In this document: one piece after another, positions 41,134 through 51,100 of the stretch
Numbering within the stretch: the first letter of the stretch is position 1
Layout of the letters: every line of letters begins with the position of its first letter
Notes under the pieces: generated by a model
The model's database searches: none
The model's input: only the letters and a program-made list of their open reading frames with translations
Told to the model about the DNA's origin: nothing
Program-made: the position numbers and the translations under genes
NCBI GenBank assembly: GCA_041741095.1
Contig: JBGSKQ010000020.1
Coordinates: forward strand, 1-64,000
Direction: 5' to 3'
Source of the DNA: UBA6168 sp041741095
GTDB taxonomy: Bacteria > Bacteroidota > Bacteroidia > Chitinophagales > Saprospiraceae
DNA: 64,000 bases

Positions 41134-41555
41134 TTTCAGAAAAATTTAGGGCAAAAATCCGCTGAAATTATTGGTAGGGAAACTGCATGATTATGTGGGC
41201 AGGGTATTAACAAACAGGAGGCTTTTAGGAGAGGAGTTGTTAAATTCGGAATTTAATTTTTTTGACCGTTATTGATTTGTTTTTTAAATTTTGTAAAAAT
41301 TATTTTTGCCAAATTAACGACTCTATGTTGTTAAATATGCTTTTTATAAATGCTTGGTATAGATTTGCCATTTCTTATCTAAATCTAAAACCTCACCCCC
41401 TGGAAAATTCACATCCAGGCCTTTCCCAACCGATTGTTAAAAAGCGACCTCACCTATTGCACCAGGCAACATAGCTTATGTTTTGCCTATGCTTTTCGAT
41501 TAAAGTTTTGTTTGCCGATCAAGTATTGGCTTGAACATAAAATCAAATTAATCTC
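41134..41555. other. Divergent intergenic region upstream of the giant surface-protein operon
   Basis: 422 bp, clearly richer in A/T than its surroundings. It separates the protease operon (minus) from the surface-protein genes (plus) and holds a candidate promoter (41276-41308). The short open frame 41262-41474 has no recognisable features and is probably not a gene. Confidence 0.5.
41276..41308 (+). promoter_or_regulatory. Putative promoter of the giant surface-protein genes
   Basis: TTTG (41276-41279), 21-bp spacer, TATTTTTG (41301-41308): the Bacteroidota -33/-7 pattern. The leader to the ATG at 41556 would be about 240 bp, unusually long, so a second promoter is possible. Confidence 0.4.
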
Positions 41556-44500
41556 ATGAAAAATGCATTGCTTGCCATCTTGTTGGTATTGTTTGCAGCC
41601 AGTCTTATATCCCAAACCATCCCAACCCCCACACAAACCGACGAAATCATCATTGACAACGGGCAAAGCGGCAAGGCCGACCCTGCCGACCGCATCCGAT
41701 ACAAAATCACCATCCAGAATACGGGCGGGCCGGACGGCACTGGCACCCAGCTTAATATCGTGCCCGACCCCCGCACCACCTTCGTGCCAGGCTCCTTCCG
41801 CTCCTCGCCGCTGGCCTTGCCCGACGGGCCTTTCGCCAGCATCGGCAACGTCGGCATCACCGTGCCAGACGGTGCCAACGACCTGCTATCCAACGACTTC
41901 GACGACAACCCCGCCGGACTGACCATCACGCCCGTGACCAATGCCGCCACTACCGGCGGCGGTCAAATCACCATCGCAGCCAACGGCAGTTTTAGCTACA
42001 TGCCCGCACCCGGTTTTGAGGGTACCGACACCTATACCTACACCCTCAACGACGGCAACGGCGTCGGCGGTCCCGTGCCTTTGACAGATTTGGGGGTGGT
42101 CACCATCATCGTGAACAGCATGATTTGGTTCGTGGACAACTCGGCGGGCAGCAACGGCGATGGACGTCTGGGCACGCCTTTCAACACCTTGCCCAATTTC
42201 GTCAGTGGCGCAGCGGACGACCCCGGCGACAATATTTTTCTGTATCGCAGTATTTTCGTTCCAGCCGACTATACGGGCGGCATCACTTTGCTGAACAATC
42301 AAAAACTCATCGGGCAGGGCGCTTCTTCCACCCTGGCATCTGCGACGGGGCTGACCGTGCCGACTTTTTCCAACACTTTGCCATCCACTGCCGGCACACT
42401 ACCCATCATCGCCAACTCAGGCGGAAACGGCATCACCCTCGCTTCAGGCAACACCATCCGCGGTGTGCAGGTGGGCAACACCACAGGGGCGAATATTTTT
42501 GGCAACAACTTCGGCACACTCACTGTAGGCAACACCACCAACCCCGACGTCACCTTGAGCAGCCCGGGGCAGGCGCTCAACCTGACCAACGGTGCATTCA
42601 ATGCCACTTCCAAATTTGTCGGCATTACCAGCTTTTCCAGCAGCACGACAGGCATTTCCCTGAATACCGTGAGCGGCTCGCTCGCCTCGACCTCGACCAC
42701 CATTTCCAGCCCGACCGGGACGGGCATGGATATCCAAAACTCAACGGCTTCGCTCGATTTCGGAACCACGTCGGTCACTAAATCCACATCCGGCACTGCC
42801 ATCAGCATCACCAACAGCGGCACAGGCTCGGTTACTTTTGGAAGCCTTTCGGTGGAGACCAACACCGTCGGCGGCACGGGGCTGTTTGCCAGCATGGGCG
42901 GCACGATTAACATCGGCGGCATGACCAACACCATCTCCGCCACAAGCGGACCGGCGCTGGACATCACGAGCACCTCCTTCGGGTCGGGCGCTACTTTTGC
43001 CTCCCTGTCTTCCTCGAACAGCCCGGGCAAGGGCATCAACCTGGACAATGTCTCCGGCTCACTGGTCGCAAATGGAGGCAGCATTGGCACTGCCGCAGGG
43101 ATTGACGTGGACATCAACGCCGGTTCGGGGAACATCACTTATGCCGGCTCCATTACCAACACCGCCAGCCGTTCCGTGGAAGTGACCGGGCGCACCGGCG
43201 GCACGGTTACCCTTTCCGGAAACATCAGCGATACGGGCACGGGCATCAACGTGGCGAGCAATACGGGCGGGACAATTGCTTTTAGCGGCAGTTCGAAAAG
43301 CCTGAACACGGGTGCAAACACTGCCGTCACACTCGCAACCAACACCGGCGCCACCATCAACTTCACCAACGGCGGGCTGAACGTGGACGCCACCAGTGCC
43401 ACGGCGGTCAGCATCACTGGTGGCGGGACGGTCAATGTCAGTGGGAGCGGCAATACCATAGACGCCACCTCTGGTATCGCATTCCTAAACTCCGGCATGG
43501 GTGGCAATGCCACCATTGACATCAATGCCGCCATCACCAGCACCACCGGCAGGCTGATAGACATCCAGGGCCGTACCGGAAACAGCGTCACGCTCTCCGG
43601 CAACCTGAGCAACTCCGGCACCGGCATCTTTGTCAACAGCAATACGGGCGGGACCATCACCTTCAGCGGAGGAACCAAAACCCTGAACACGGGAGCCAAC
43701 ACCGCCGCCACCGTGACCAGCAACACGGGCGCTACCATCAACTTCACGGGCGGCGGGCTGGCCATCACCACCACCAGCGGTACGGGCTTCAATGCCACGG
43801 GCGGCGGCACGGTGACGGTGCAGGGCACGGGCAATACTATCAACAGCACTTCTGCCATAGCCCTGAATGTGTCAAGCACGACCATCGGAGCGAGCGGGCT
43901 GACTTTCCATAGTGTTTCTTCGGGGAACAACACGGCGGCTGCCGACCCAGTAAATGGCATCGTGCTGAACAATACGGGAGCGAGTGGGGGGCTGACGATT
44001 ACAGGCACAGGTATGACATCCGGTTCAGGAGGCACGATTCAAAACACAACCGGCAACAGCATCAATCTGACAAGTACACAAGGAGTATCATTGTCCAACC
44101 TGAATGTTTCCGGCAGTGGCGCTCATGGAATTAACGGAAGCAGTGTCAATGGACTGTCTTTGACAGGGTGCCAGGTTACAAATTCAGGCAATGCAGATAA
44201 CGAGTATGGCATGAACCTTTCCAATTGTACCGGAACGCTCAGCGTCAACAGCACCACATTTAATAATGCTGCCGACAACCTGGTTTATATCTCCAGCACT
44301 TCGGGAACTTTGACGGCGAATTTTCAGAATAACTCGGCATTCAGTTATCCCATGTCAGTGAGCGGCACTGCCAACTCAGCCATCCTCATTGAGCCGGGCA
44401 ATGCGGCGGTTATCAACACCACCATTCAAAACTGCACCTTCACTAACATTGTCAGCCAATCCGCTCAATTTGGCTACAATCTGGCTGCATCGAGCGGCAC

Positions 44501-45191
44501 CAGCAGCTTCAATTTCAGCAACAACACCATAACTGTCAACCTTGCGAGCAGAGGTTCCGGAATAACTATCAGCGGGCAGGAGAATTCGACGACCAATATT
44601 ACCATTGACAACAACAATTTTTCCGGCGCAGGTGGAAATGGCGTGATAAGCATAGACGTGAATGACAATTCAAGAGTGACCGGAACGGCTTCGGGGAACA
44701 CTTTTACCAACCCTCCCGGCATAGGAATGTTTGTGGCAGTGGATGAAAACGCCAATGCCGATGTTACCCTGAACGGCAATACTATAACAAACGCTGGAGG
44801 CGATGGAATACAGACTGTGAATTTTGGCGGGGCGGGAGTTTCGGACATGCGGCTCTACATCACCAACAACAACATTAACGGTCATAGCCTGAATACATCC
44901 GTAAATTTTGTCGGAGGAATTTCATTCACAGGCTTTGAGGATAACAGTTGTATAGCTGTTAGAGGCAATTCAGTCACGGGTACTCCCGCTGGTCCTACCC
45001 AATGTGGCGGCGCACCATGTGTTGACTATTACATTGAAGAAGTTGGCGGTATTGCTACATTCGAAGAGATTCCCAATACAGGCAACACTACACTCAATGC
45101 AGCCTATCTCAATTCCATCAATGACGCTGGTCCTGTTACAATATTTGGAATAATTGACCTTACGAATGGGGTAGTATGTCCTGTGCCATAA
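41556..45191 (+). CDS. Giant secreted parallel beta-helix protein
   Basis: 1,211 residues. Signal peptide 1-20 (ends LISQ). About 22-185 is a module also found at the C-terminus of the next protein: DEIIIDNGQSGKADP.DRI...DPRTTFVPGSF followed by a cadherin-like segment (LLSNDFDDN...ITIAANGSFSYMPAPGF.GTDTYTY). The rest is right-handed parallel beta-helix of Gly/Thr/Ser/Asn-rich rungs (GTGINVASNTGGTIAFSG, SLNTGANTAVT). A unit of about 120 residues is duplicated around 545-770. No T9SS sorting domain was seen at the end (NGVVCPVP). Likely a surface adhesin or polysaccharide-binding protein; no catalytic residues can be named. Confidence 0.8.
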   Translation: MKNALLAILLVLFAASLISQTIPTPTQTDEIIIDNGQSGKADPADRIRYKITIQNTGGPDGTGTQLNIVPDPRTTFVPGSFRSSPLALPDGPFASIGNVGITVPDGANDLLSNDFDDNPAGLTITPVTNAATTGGGQITIAANGSFSYMPAPGFEGTDTYTYTLNDGNGVGGPVPLTDLGVVTIIVNSMIWFVDNSAGSNGDGRLGTPFNTLPNFVSGAADDPGDNIFLYRSIFVPADYTGGITLLNNQKLIGQGASSTLASATGLTVPTFSNTLPSTAGTLPIIANSGGNGITLASGNTIRGVQVGNTTGANIFGNNFGTLTVGNTTNPDVTLSSPGQALNLTNGAFNATSKFVGITSFSSSTTGISLNTVSGSLASTSTTISSPTGTGMDIQNSTASLDFGTTSVTKSTSGTAISITNSGTGSVTFGSLSVETNTVGGTGLFASMGGTINIGGMTNTISATSGPALDITSTSFGSGATFASLSSSNSPGKGINLDNVSGSLVANGGSIGTAAGIDVDINAGSGNITYAGSITNTASRSVEVTGRTGGTVTLSGNISDTGTGINVASNTGGTIAFSGSSKSLNTGANTAVTLATNTGATINFTNGGLNVDATSATAVSITGGGTVNVSGSGNTIDATSGIAFLNSGMGGNATIDINAAITSTTGRLIDIQGRTGNSVTLSGNLSNSGTGIFVNSNTGGTITFSGGTKTLNTGANTAATVTSNTGATINFTGGGLAITTTSGTGFNATGGGTVTVQGTGNTINSTSAIALNVSSTTIGASGLTFHSVSSGNNTAAADPVNGIVLNNTGASGGLTITGTGMTSGSGGTIQNTTGNSINLTSTQGVSLSNLNVSGSGAHGINGSSVNGLSLTGCQVTNSGNADNEYGMNLSNCTGTLSVNSTTFNNAADNLVYISSTSGTLTANFQNNSAFSYPMSVSGTANSAILIEPGNAAVINTTIQNCTFTNIVSQSAQFGYNLAASSGTSSFNFSNNTITVNLASRGSGITISGQENSTTNITIDNNNFSGAGGNGVISIDVNDNSRVTGTASGNTFTNPPGIGMFVAVDENANADVTLNGNTITNAGGDGIQTVNFGGAGVSDMRLYITNNNINGHSLNTSVNFVGGISFTGFEDNSCIAVRGNSVTGTPAGPTQCGGAPCVDYYIEEVGGIATFEEIPNTGNTTLNAAYLNSINDAGPVTIFGIIDLTNGVVCPVP
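43185..43870 (+). repeat. Internal duplication of about 360 bp in the beta-helix gene
   Basis: Codons for GTGINVASNTGGTIAFSG...SLNTGANTA recur one unit later as GTGIFVNSNTGGTITFSG...TLNTGANTA, with several identical DNA stretches. Confidence 0.65.
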
Positions 45192-45343
45192 AAATCCCCA
45201 GTCGCCGCGAGTGTTCAGCGAAGCTTCCCTTGCGACTGCCCAAGCCCTGAGAAGCCAACATTCAAACCCAAACCATCGAACTGAAAATGAAAGAGATGAA
45301 ATAATCAACGCCAATGCCCTATCAAGCCATATCATCACAACCA

Positions 45344-48010
45344 ATGAAAAATATGTACAACATGACCGCATTCCGAAGAAAGTCAGGAAACCTGTTCCTA
45401 GCGCTACTCGCTATCGGGTGTCTTTTATGGATGCCCCTGACCTCCAATGCGCAGTACTTGGAGACCTTCTCCACACCCAATAAAGGCTACCTCCCCGGTT
45501 GCACAAGCGACTTTACGAGTGTGAACTGGTCCATGACTGCCTGGAACCCCGGGGGTACTTGCCAACCTGGGGATTCTCGGGATACTGATGATTATTTCCA
45601 AACCAATGCTTTAGGCGTGTTGGAGGCCAATGACCTGGATGAGGAAGTATGCTGGCAAAGCCCGCTCATCAATATCAGCGCTGCCGGTACCGTTTCGCTT
45701 TCTGTTGACTTGGTTTGGAATGGTTTTGATATAGACGGTACGCTCAACAATTGTATCAGTGATCAGATCAAGGTGATGTACAGCATCAACGGCGGTCCGT
45801 ACACAATGGTGCCCAATCAGTTTGGCGGAAGTGCTTGTGCAACAGTAGCTTATCCACAACCCAGTTCTCCTCCTCCGCCAGCAATAGGTGTGGGGACGGT
45901 GATGCAAGGAAGCATTTCGGGTAATACCCTCCAAATCAGGGTCTGTGTTATCAACAACACGACTGCCGAAAAAGTAACCATCGACAACGTCAGTGTGCCA
46001 CAAGCGGGCGTGACGGTTGGCTGCGCCGCACCGATTTTAACCACGACCTCCACCCAGGTGGGATGCAGCAACCCCAACTCAGGTGCCATTAACCTTAGCG
46101 TATCGGGCGGTACTCCGCCCTATACCTATGACTGGAACAACAATGGTTCTCAAAACCCGGACACTGACCCCCAAGACTTGAGCGGTTTGCCAGTTGGCAC
46201 TTATACCGTGACCGTGACGGACGCCGCCTCTTGTTCGGCCACTACCAGTGTGAGCGTCACCAATGCCCCGGCACTGTCGCTTTCCACGCAGGTATTGGGT
46301 ACCAATTGTGGTGGTACGATGGACGGAGAAATTGACCTTATCGTAAGCGGCGGGGTTCCAGGTTATACCTACGACTGGAGCAACGATGGCCCGGAATCAC
46401 CAGACAATGACGCTCAAGATTTGATAGGCGTTGGGACTGGCGCTTACACTGTCACCGTTACCGATGCCAGCGGGTGTACCGGTACCACGAGTGCTACCGT
46501 GGGTACGCTGCCAGCGACTGCTTACCTCGAACAGTTCAACATCGCCAACAAAGGATATCTGCCCAATTTTGTAGATGATTTCTCGGCGGTAAGCTGGACC
46601 ATGAGCCCTTGGGCTCTCCAACCGCCCGCTGGTTTTGGCCGTGATATAGACGATTATTTCCGTACCAGCGGCGGGGTTTTGGTCGGCGAAGATTTTGACC
46701 AGGAAGTTTGCTGGACAAGCCCGTTGATTGGTATGAATACAGCGACACAGTTTTCGGTTGGCCTTACATGGACGAACTTTGACAACGAAGATTATATCAA
46801 TGTTAAATATAGTATTAACGGTGGAGCCTATGTAACCATGTCCAACGTGTTTGGCGGCGGTGCAGGTACCATCCAATATCCGTTTCCTACTTTGGACCAA
46901 AGTGGCAGTACTACGGTCACGAAAACCGCGCTTTCGGGGACCACCATTCAAATTCAGGTTTGTGGAAATTTTAACTCTGAATCAATAACCTTGGACAACG
47001 TGAGTGTTCCCAACAGCACTACCTACTGCCCCAGCCCGACCGTGATGCTGACGCCTTCCCATCCGACTTGCCCAACTGGCACCACTGGCAGCATTTTGGT
47101 CACCGCTAACAGCGGCACACCCGGCTACAATGTCAGTTGGAGCGGACCTTCGAGCGGCAATCCGGCGGGGACAGAGATTGCCTCGGCAGGCGGTACCTAC
47201 AATATCAACAGCCTTGCGGCAGGAACGTACACTGTCACCGTGACCGACGCCGGTTCGTTGACGGCTACCGCTTCCGTCACGCTGACCGCTCAAAACGCCG
47301 CCGGAAATCCTGCCTTCGCCTACGGCAGCACCGGCTACTGCCAACTCGGCAGCGACCCGACGCCCACGATTTACGGCACACCCGGCGGCATGTTCAGCGC
47401 ACCGGGTGCCGTCTCCATCAATGCCTCGACCGGCACGATTGACGTGTCCGCCAGCACGGTGGGAGGACCTTATACGATTACTTACACCACCGGCGGGCCT
47501 TGCCCGGCGAGCAGCAACTTCGGTTTGAGCATTGTCAATTGTTCGCCCGGCGCCACACTGACAGATGCGCTCATCATTGACAACGGCCAGGCAGGTAAAG
47601 CCGATCCCGGCGACCGCATCCAATTAACTGCTACCCTCACCAACACGCAAGCAGCGAATTACGAAGGCGTTCAATTAGTGCTGAACAACGACCCGAGAGT
47701 GACCTTCGTCTCCGGCTCTTTCAAAACGACGCCCGTGGCGGTGGACGATGCTTACACGGCGACTTTGAACACACTCCTGAGTGTGGCAGTGGGAAGCGGG
47801 GTTTTGCAAAACGACTTCGACAACGGCGCTCTGAACGTCACTTCTTTCAGCAACCCAAGCGCCCAGGGTGGCACGGTGTCGGTGGCTGCCAACGGCAGTT
47901 TCACTTACAACCCGCCGATGGGCTTTACGGGCAATGATACTTTCACCTACACCATCACCGATTCGGATATGCAGACGAATACGGGGACGGTGAGAATCAG
48001 GGTGCAATAA
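45344..48010 (+). CDS. Large secreted protein with SprB-type repeats
   Basis: About 888 residues from the ATG at 45344 (MKNMYNMTAFRRKSGN, then a hydrophobic core LFLALLAIGCLLWMPLTSNAQ); an ATG ten codons earlier is possible. Two copies of a roughly 200-residue beta-sandwich-like domain (YLETFSTPNKGYLP..., YLEQFNIANKGYLP...; both with EVCW.SPLI) alternate with SprB-type repeats (LSVSGGTPPYTYDWNNNG, IVSGGVPGYTYDWSNDG, PVGTYTVTVTDA). The C-terminal 145 residues match the N-terminal module of the beta-helix protein upstream (ALIIDNGQAGKADPGDRI, DPRVTFVSGSF). SprB repeats occur in gliding adhesins moved by T9SS. No sorting domain was recognised. Confidence 0.8.
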   Translation: MKNMYNMTAFRRKSGNLFLALLAIGCLLWMPLTSNAQYLETFSTPNKGYLPGCTSDFTSVNWSMTAWNPGGTCQPGDSRDTDDYFQTNALGVLEANDLDEEVCWQSPLINISAAGTVSLSVDLVWNGFDIDGTLNNCISDQIKVMYSINGGPYTMVPNQFGGSACATVAYPQPSSPPPPAIGVGTVMQGSISGNTLQIRVCVINNTTAEKVTIDNVSVPQAGVTVGCAAPILTTTSTQVGCSNPNSGAINLSVSGGTPPYTYDWNNNGSQNPDTDPQDLSGLPVGTYTVTVTDAASCSATTSVSVTNAPALSLSTQVLGTNCGGTMDGEIDLIVSGGVPGYTYDWSNDGPESPDNDAQDLIGVGTGAYTVTVTDASGCTGTTSATVGTLPATAYLEQFNIANKGYLPNFVDDFSAVSWTMSPWALQPPAGFGRDIDDYFRTSGGVLVGEDFDQEVCWTSPLIGMNTATQFSVGLTWTNFDNEDYINVKYSINGGAYVTMSNVFGGGAGTIQYPFPTLDQSGSTTVTKTALSGTTIQIQVCGNFNSESITLDNVSVPNSTTYCPSPTVMLTPSHPTCPTGTTGSILVTANSGTPGYNVSWSGPSSGNPAGTEIASAGGTYNINSLAAGTYTVTVTDAGSLTATASVTLTAQNAAGNPAFAYGSTGYCQLGSDPTPTIYGTPGGMFSAPGAVSINASTGTIDVSASTVGGPYTITYTTGGPCPASSNFGLSIVNCSPGATLTDALIIDNGQAGKADPGDRIQLTATLTNTQAANYEGVQLVLNNDPRVTFVSGSFKTTPVAVDDAYTATLNTLLSVAVGSGVLQNDFDNGALNVTSFSNPSAQGGTVSVAANGSFTYNPPMGFTGNDTFTYTITDSDMQTNTGTVRIRVQ

Positions 48011-48102
48011 ATAGTACAGTGAGGAAGTGACTTCGAGGCACCTCCTCACTTCCACAAAAACCATCAAAATCAGCAAACGTGAATCTTCAAACTTATACCA
48101 CA

Positions 48103-51100
48103 ATGAATAATTTCTACGAAAAGCGCACAACTGCCAAAAGCATTATCACTGGGCTGCTTTCATTAGCGGCTTTTATGACCGGCACCGTTTTGTCAGCGCA
48201 GACCTTCCCCACGCCCACCGGCTTCACCCTCCCTGCCGGAAAAACCATTGTCATCACCTACGACGTGGACGTGAACAGCAACGTTTGCCCGGCCGGCACA
48301 AGCCCGACCGACATCTCCAACCAAAGTAACGTGTCCGGCTCCAACTTTGCCACCGTGCAGACCGACGAAGTGGCGGGTGCTCCCATCACACCCACCCTGA
48401 CCCCGGTGTCGGGTTTGACATTGGGCAACCTCGTCTATAAAGACAATAATATCAACGGTGTATTCGACGGTGGGGACGCCGGCATTGACAACGTGCTCGT
48501 GCGACTCTATGCCGACGATGGAGACGGTGTGCTGGATGCGGGCGACGGCGCTGCCCTTGCCACCGCCACGACAGCAGGAGGTGGCTTGTATTCTTTCACG
48601 CCGCTCTGCCCTGGCAATTACATCGTCGAGGTCGCTGCTTCCAACTTCAACCCTGGCGGGCCGCTGTACAACAATGGCTTGAGTGCAGCCCTGAACAGCA
48701 GCCCCATCGGCGGAGCGCCCGACCCCGACAACGATTTGAACAATGACGACAACGGCGACCCCGTCGCCGGTTTCGGTGTTGCTTCGCAGGCTATTACCCT
48801 GGCGTATGGCACCGAGCCAATTACCGACGGCGACACCGACCCGAATACCAACCTGACTTTGGATTTCGGTTTCAAAGACCCCACCACCGTTACCATCAAC
48901 GACGTGACGATGAACGAAGGCACAGGCGGCACCACCACGTCTTTCAGCTTCACCGTCAGCCGCAGCAGCGCAGGCGAAACTTTCAACCTGACGGTCAACA
49001 CCATGGATGGCACGGCGACCACCCTTGACAACGACTACACTGCCATCAGTGGCGGCACGGTGATGTTCGGCCCCACTGGCTTGACCCAAACGGTTACGGT
49101 GTTGGTCAACCACGATAATAAAGTAGAAAATAACGAGACCTTCAGCGTCGTGCTTTCCGGCGCTCCGGCTGGCATCATTATCTCGGACGGTACTGGCTTG
49201 GGAACTATCACCAACGACGATGCGGCGACCGTGACCCTTTCGGGCAATGCTTCTCAACTGGAAGGCAATGCCGGCTCCACGCCTTATGTGATTACCCTGA
49301 CGCTGGACAACCCGGTGCAGGGCGGCTTCATGATCATGGCGAATCTCAACATCGGCACCGCCACCTTCGTTGATGGCGATTTTAATGGACCCAGCGTCGG
49401 TTTTACCTTCACGGGCAACGCAGGGGAAGCCAAAACCATGACCGCAACGATCAACGGCGATACGAAGGTGGAACTGAATGAGATGTTTTCGGTCACGCTC
49501 GACGCCCCGACGAGCGCTCCCGCAGGCGTCAATGCCGGTTCATCTTTCACCGGCACCATTACCAACGACGATGCTGCCACCGTCTCCTTTTCCGGCAGCG
49601 TCAGCCAGTCGGAAGCCATCACGCCGCAGGCTTTCACCGTCAACCTCAGCAACCCGGTGGACGTGGACGTGACACTCGATGTGAACACCACTGACGCCTC
49701 GGCGCAGAACACCGAAGACTACAGCGCCATCTTCGGTGGCACGGTGACTTTCTTGGCGGGAACGACAACTCCCCAGACAGTCAATGTGGTTATCACCAAC
49801 GACAACAAGGTGGAAGCCAACGAACAATATACCCTGGGCTTGAGCAACCTCAATGCAAGCACCCGGAACGTGAGCCTCGTCGCACCGAGCCTCGTCACCG
49901 GCACCATTGAAAACGACGACGCTGCCATCGTGACGCTCTCCGGCGGCGGCTCCGACTACGAAAGCTCCTTCATCAGCGGAAAGACATTCACCGCCACTTT
50001 GAACAACCCCGTGCAAGGCGGATTTTCCATCGCTTACAATACCAACGACGGTACTGCCACCCTCGCCAACAACGACTATCAGGACAACGACGGCACGCTC
50101 ACGTTTTCCGGTACGGCAAACGAAATGGAAACTTTCATCGTCACCGTCGTGGACGACGGGGCGACGGAACCCGACGAAACCTTTACGACGACCCTTGGCG
50201 CTGTTTCCGGCACCACGCTCGGCAGCTCCATCACGACAGCGGGCTCGCCGCAGACGTACACCATTCTCAACGACGACCAGACAGTTTCGATCAGCGTTTT
50301 GCCCTCTTCCGTCCTGGAGGACGGCCCGACCAATCTCGATTATACGTTTACCCGGACAGGCTTTACGGTAGATTCGATGACCGTCTTCTTTTCAGTTGGC
50401 GGCACGGCGACTTTCACGACGGACTATGCGCAATCCGGCGCATCGTTTTTCAACGGTACGGTCGGATATGTTCATTTCACGTTTAATCAGACATCCAAAG
50501 TCGTCACGATTAACCCGGTAGCAGATATGACTGCCGAGCCGGATGAAACAGTCGTGCTCACTATTACCCCTACACCTCGCTTCAATATTGCTCCTCCCGG
50601 CAACGCCACCGGCACGATTGAAGATGACGACAATAATGTTTCAGTCGTTGTTGCTCCTGGCACGACGGCGGAAGACGGCTCCACCAACCTCGTTTACACC
50701 TTCACCCGCACGGATGTAAATACAGGCGCTTTGGTCGTCAATTTCTCTGTCGGCGGCTCGGCAACCCTCACCAGCGACTACGCTGCGAGCGGCGCTACCA
50801 CCTTCACACCGACAACCGGCACCGTTACTTTTTCCGGCACCAGCCCCACGGCGACCGTCACCATAGACCCGGTGGCGGATTTAATCGTCGAGGACAACGA
50901 AACGGTGGTGCTTACCGTGACAAGTGGCGTCGGCTATGGCGTCGGCTCGCCGAGCATCGCTACTGGCACGATTGACAACGACGACACCGCCACGCTGACC
51001 TTCAGCGGCGGCAATTCGGAAAGCGAGCCTGCCACGCCCCGTGCCTTCAATGCTACCCTTAGCGCAGGGGTGCAAGGCGGTTTCAAAGTCGCCTATACCA

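Noticed and set aside
41262..41474. Open frame of 70 codons in the A/T-rich gap
   Set aside because: No family features; overlaps the promoter candidate.
42299..44035. Minus-strand open frames of 279 and 298 codons
   Set aside because: Low-complexity Val/Pro/Leu sequence antisense to the Gly/Thr-rich beta-helix; no start signals or motifs.
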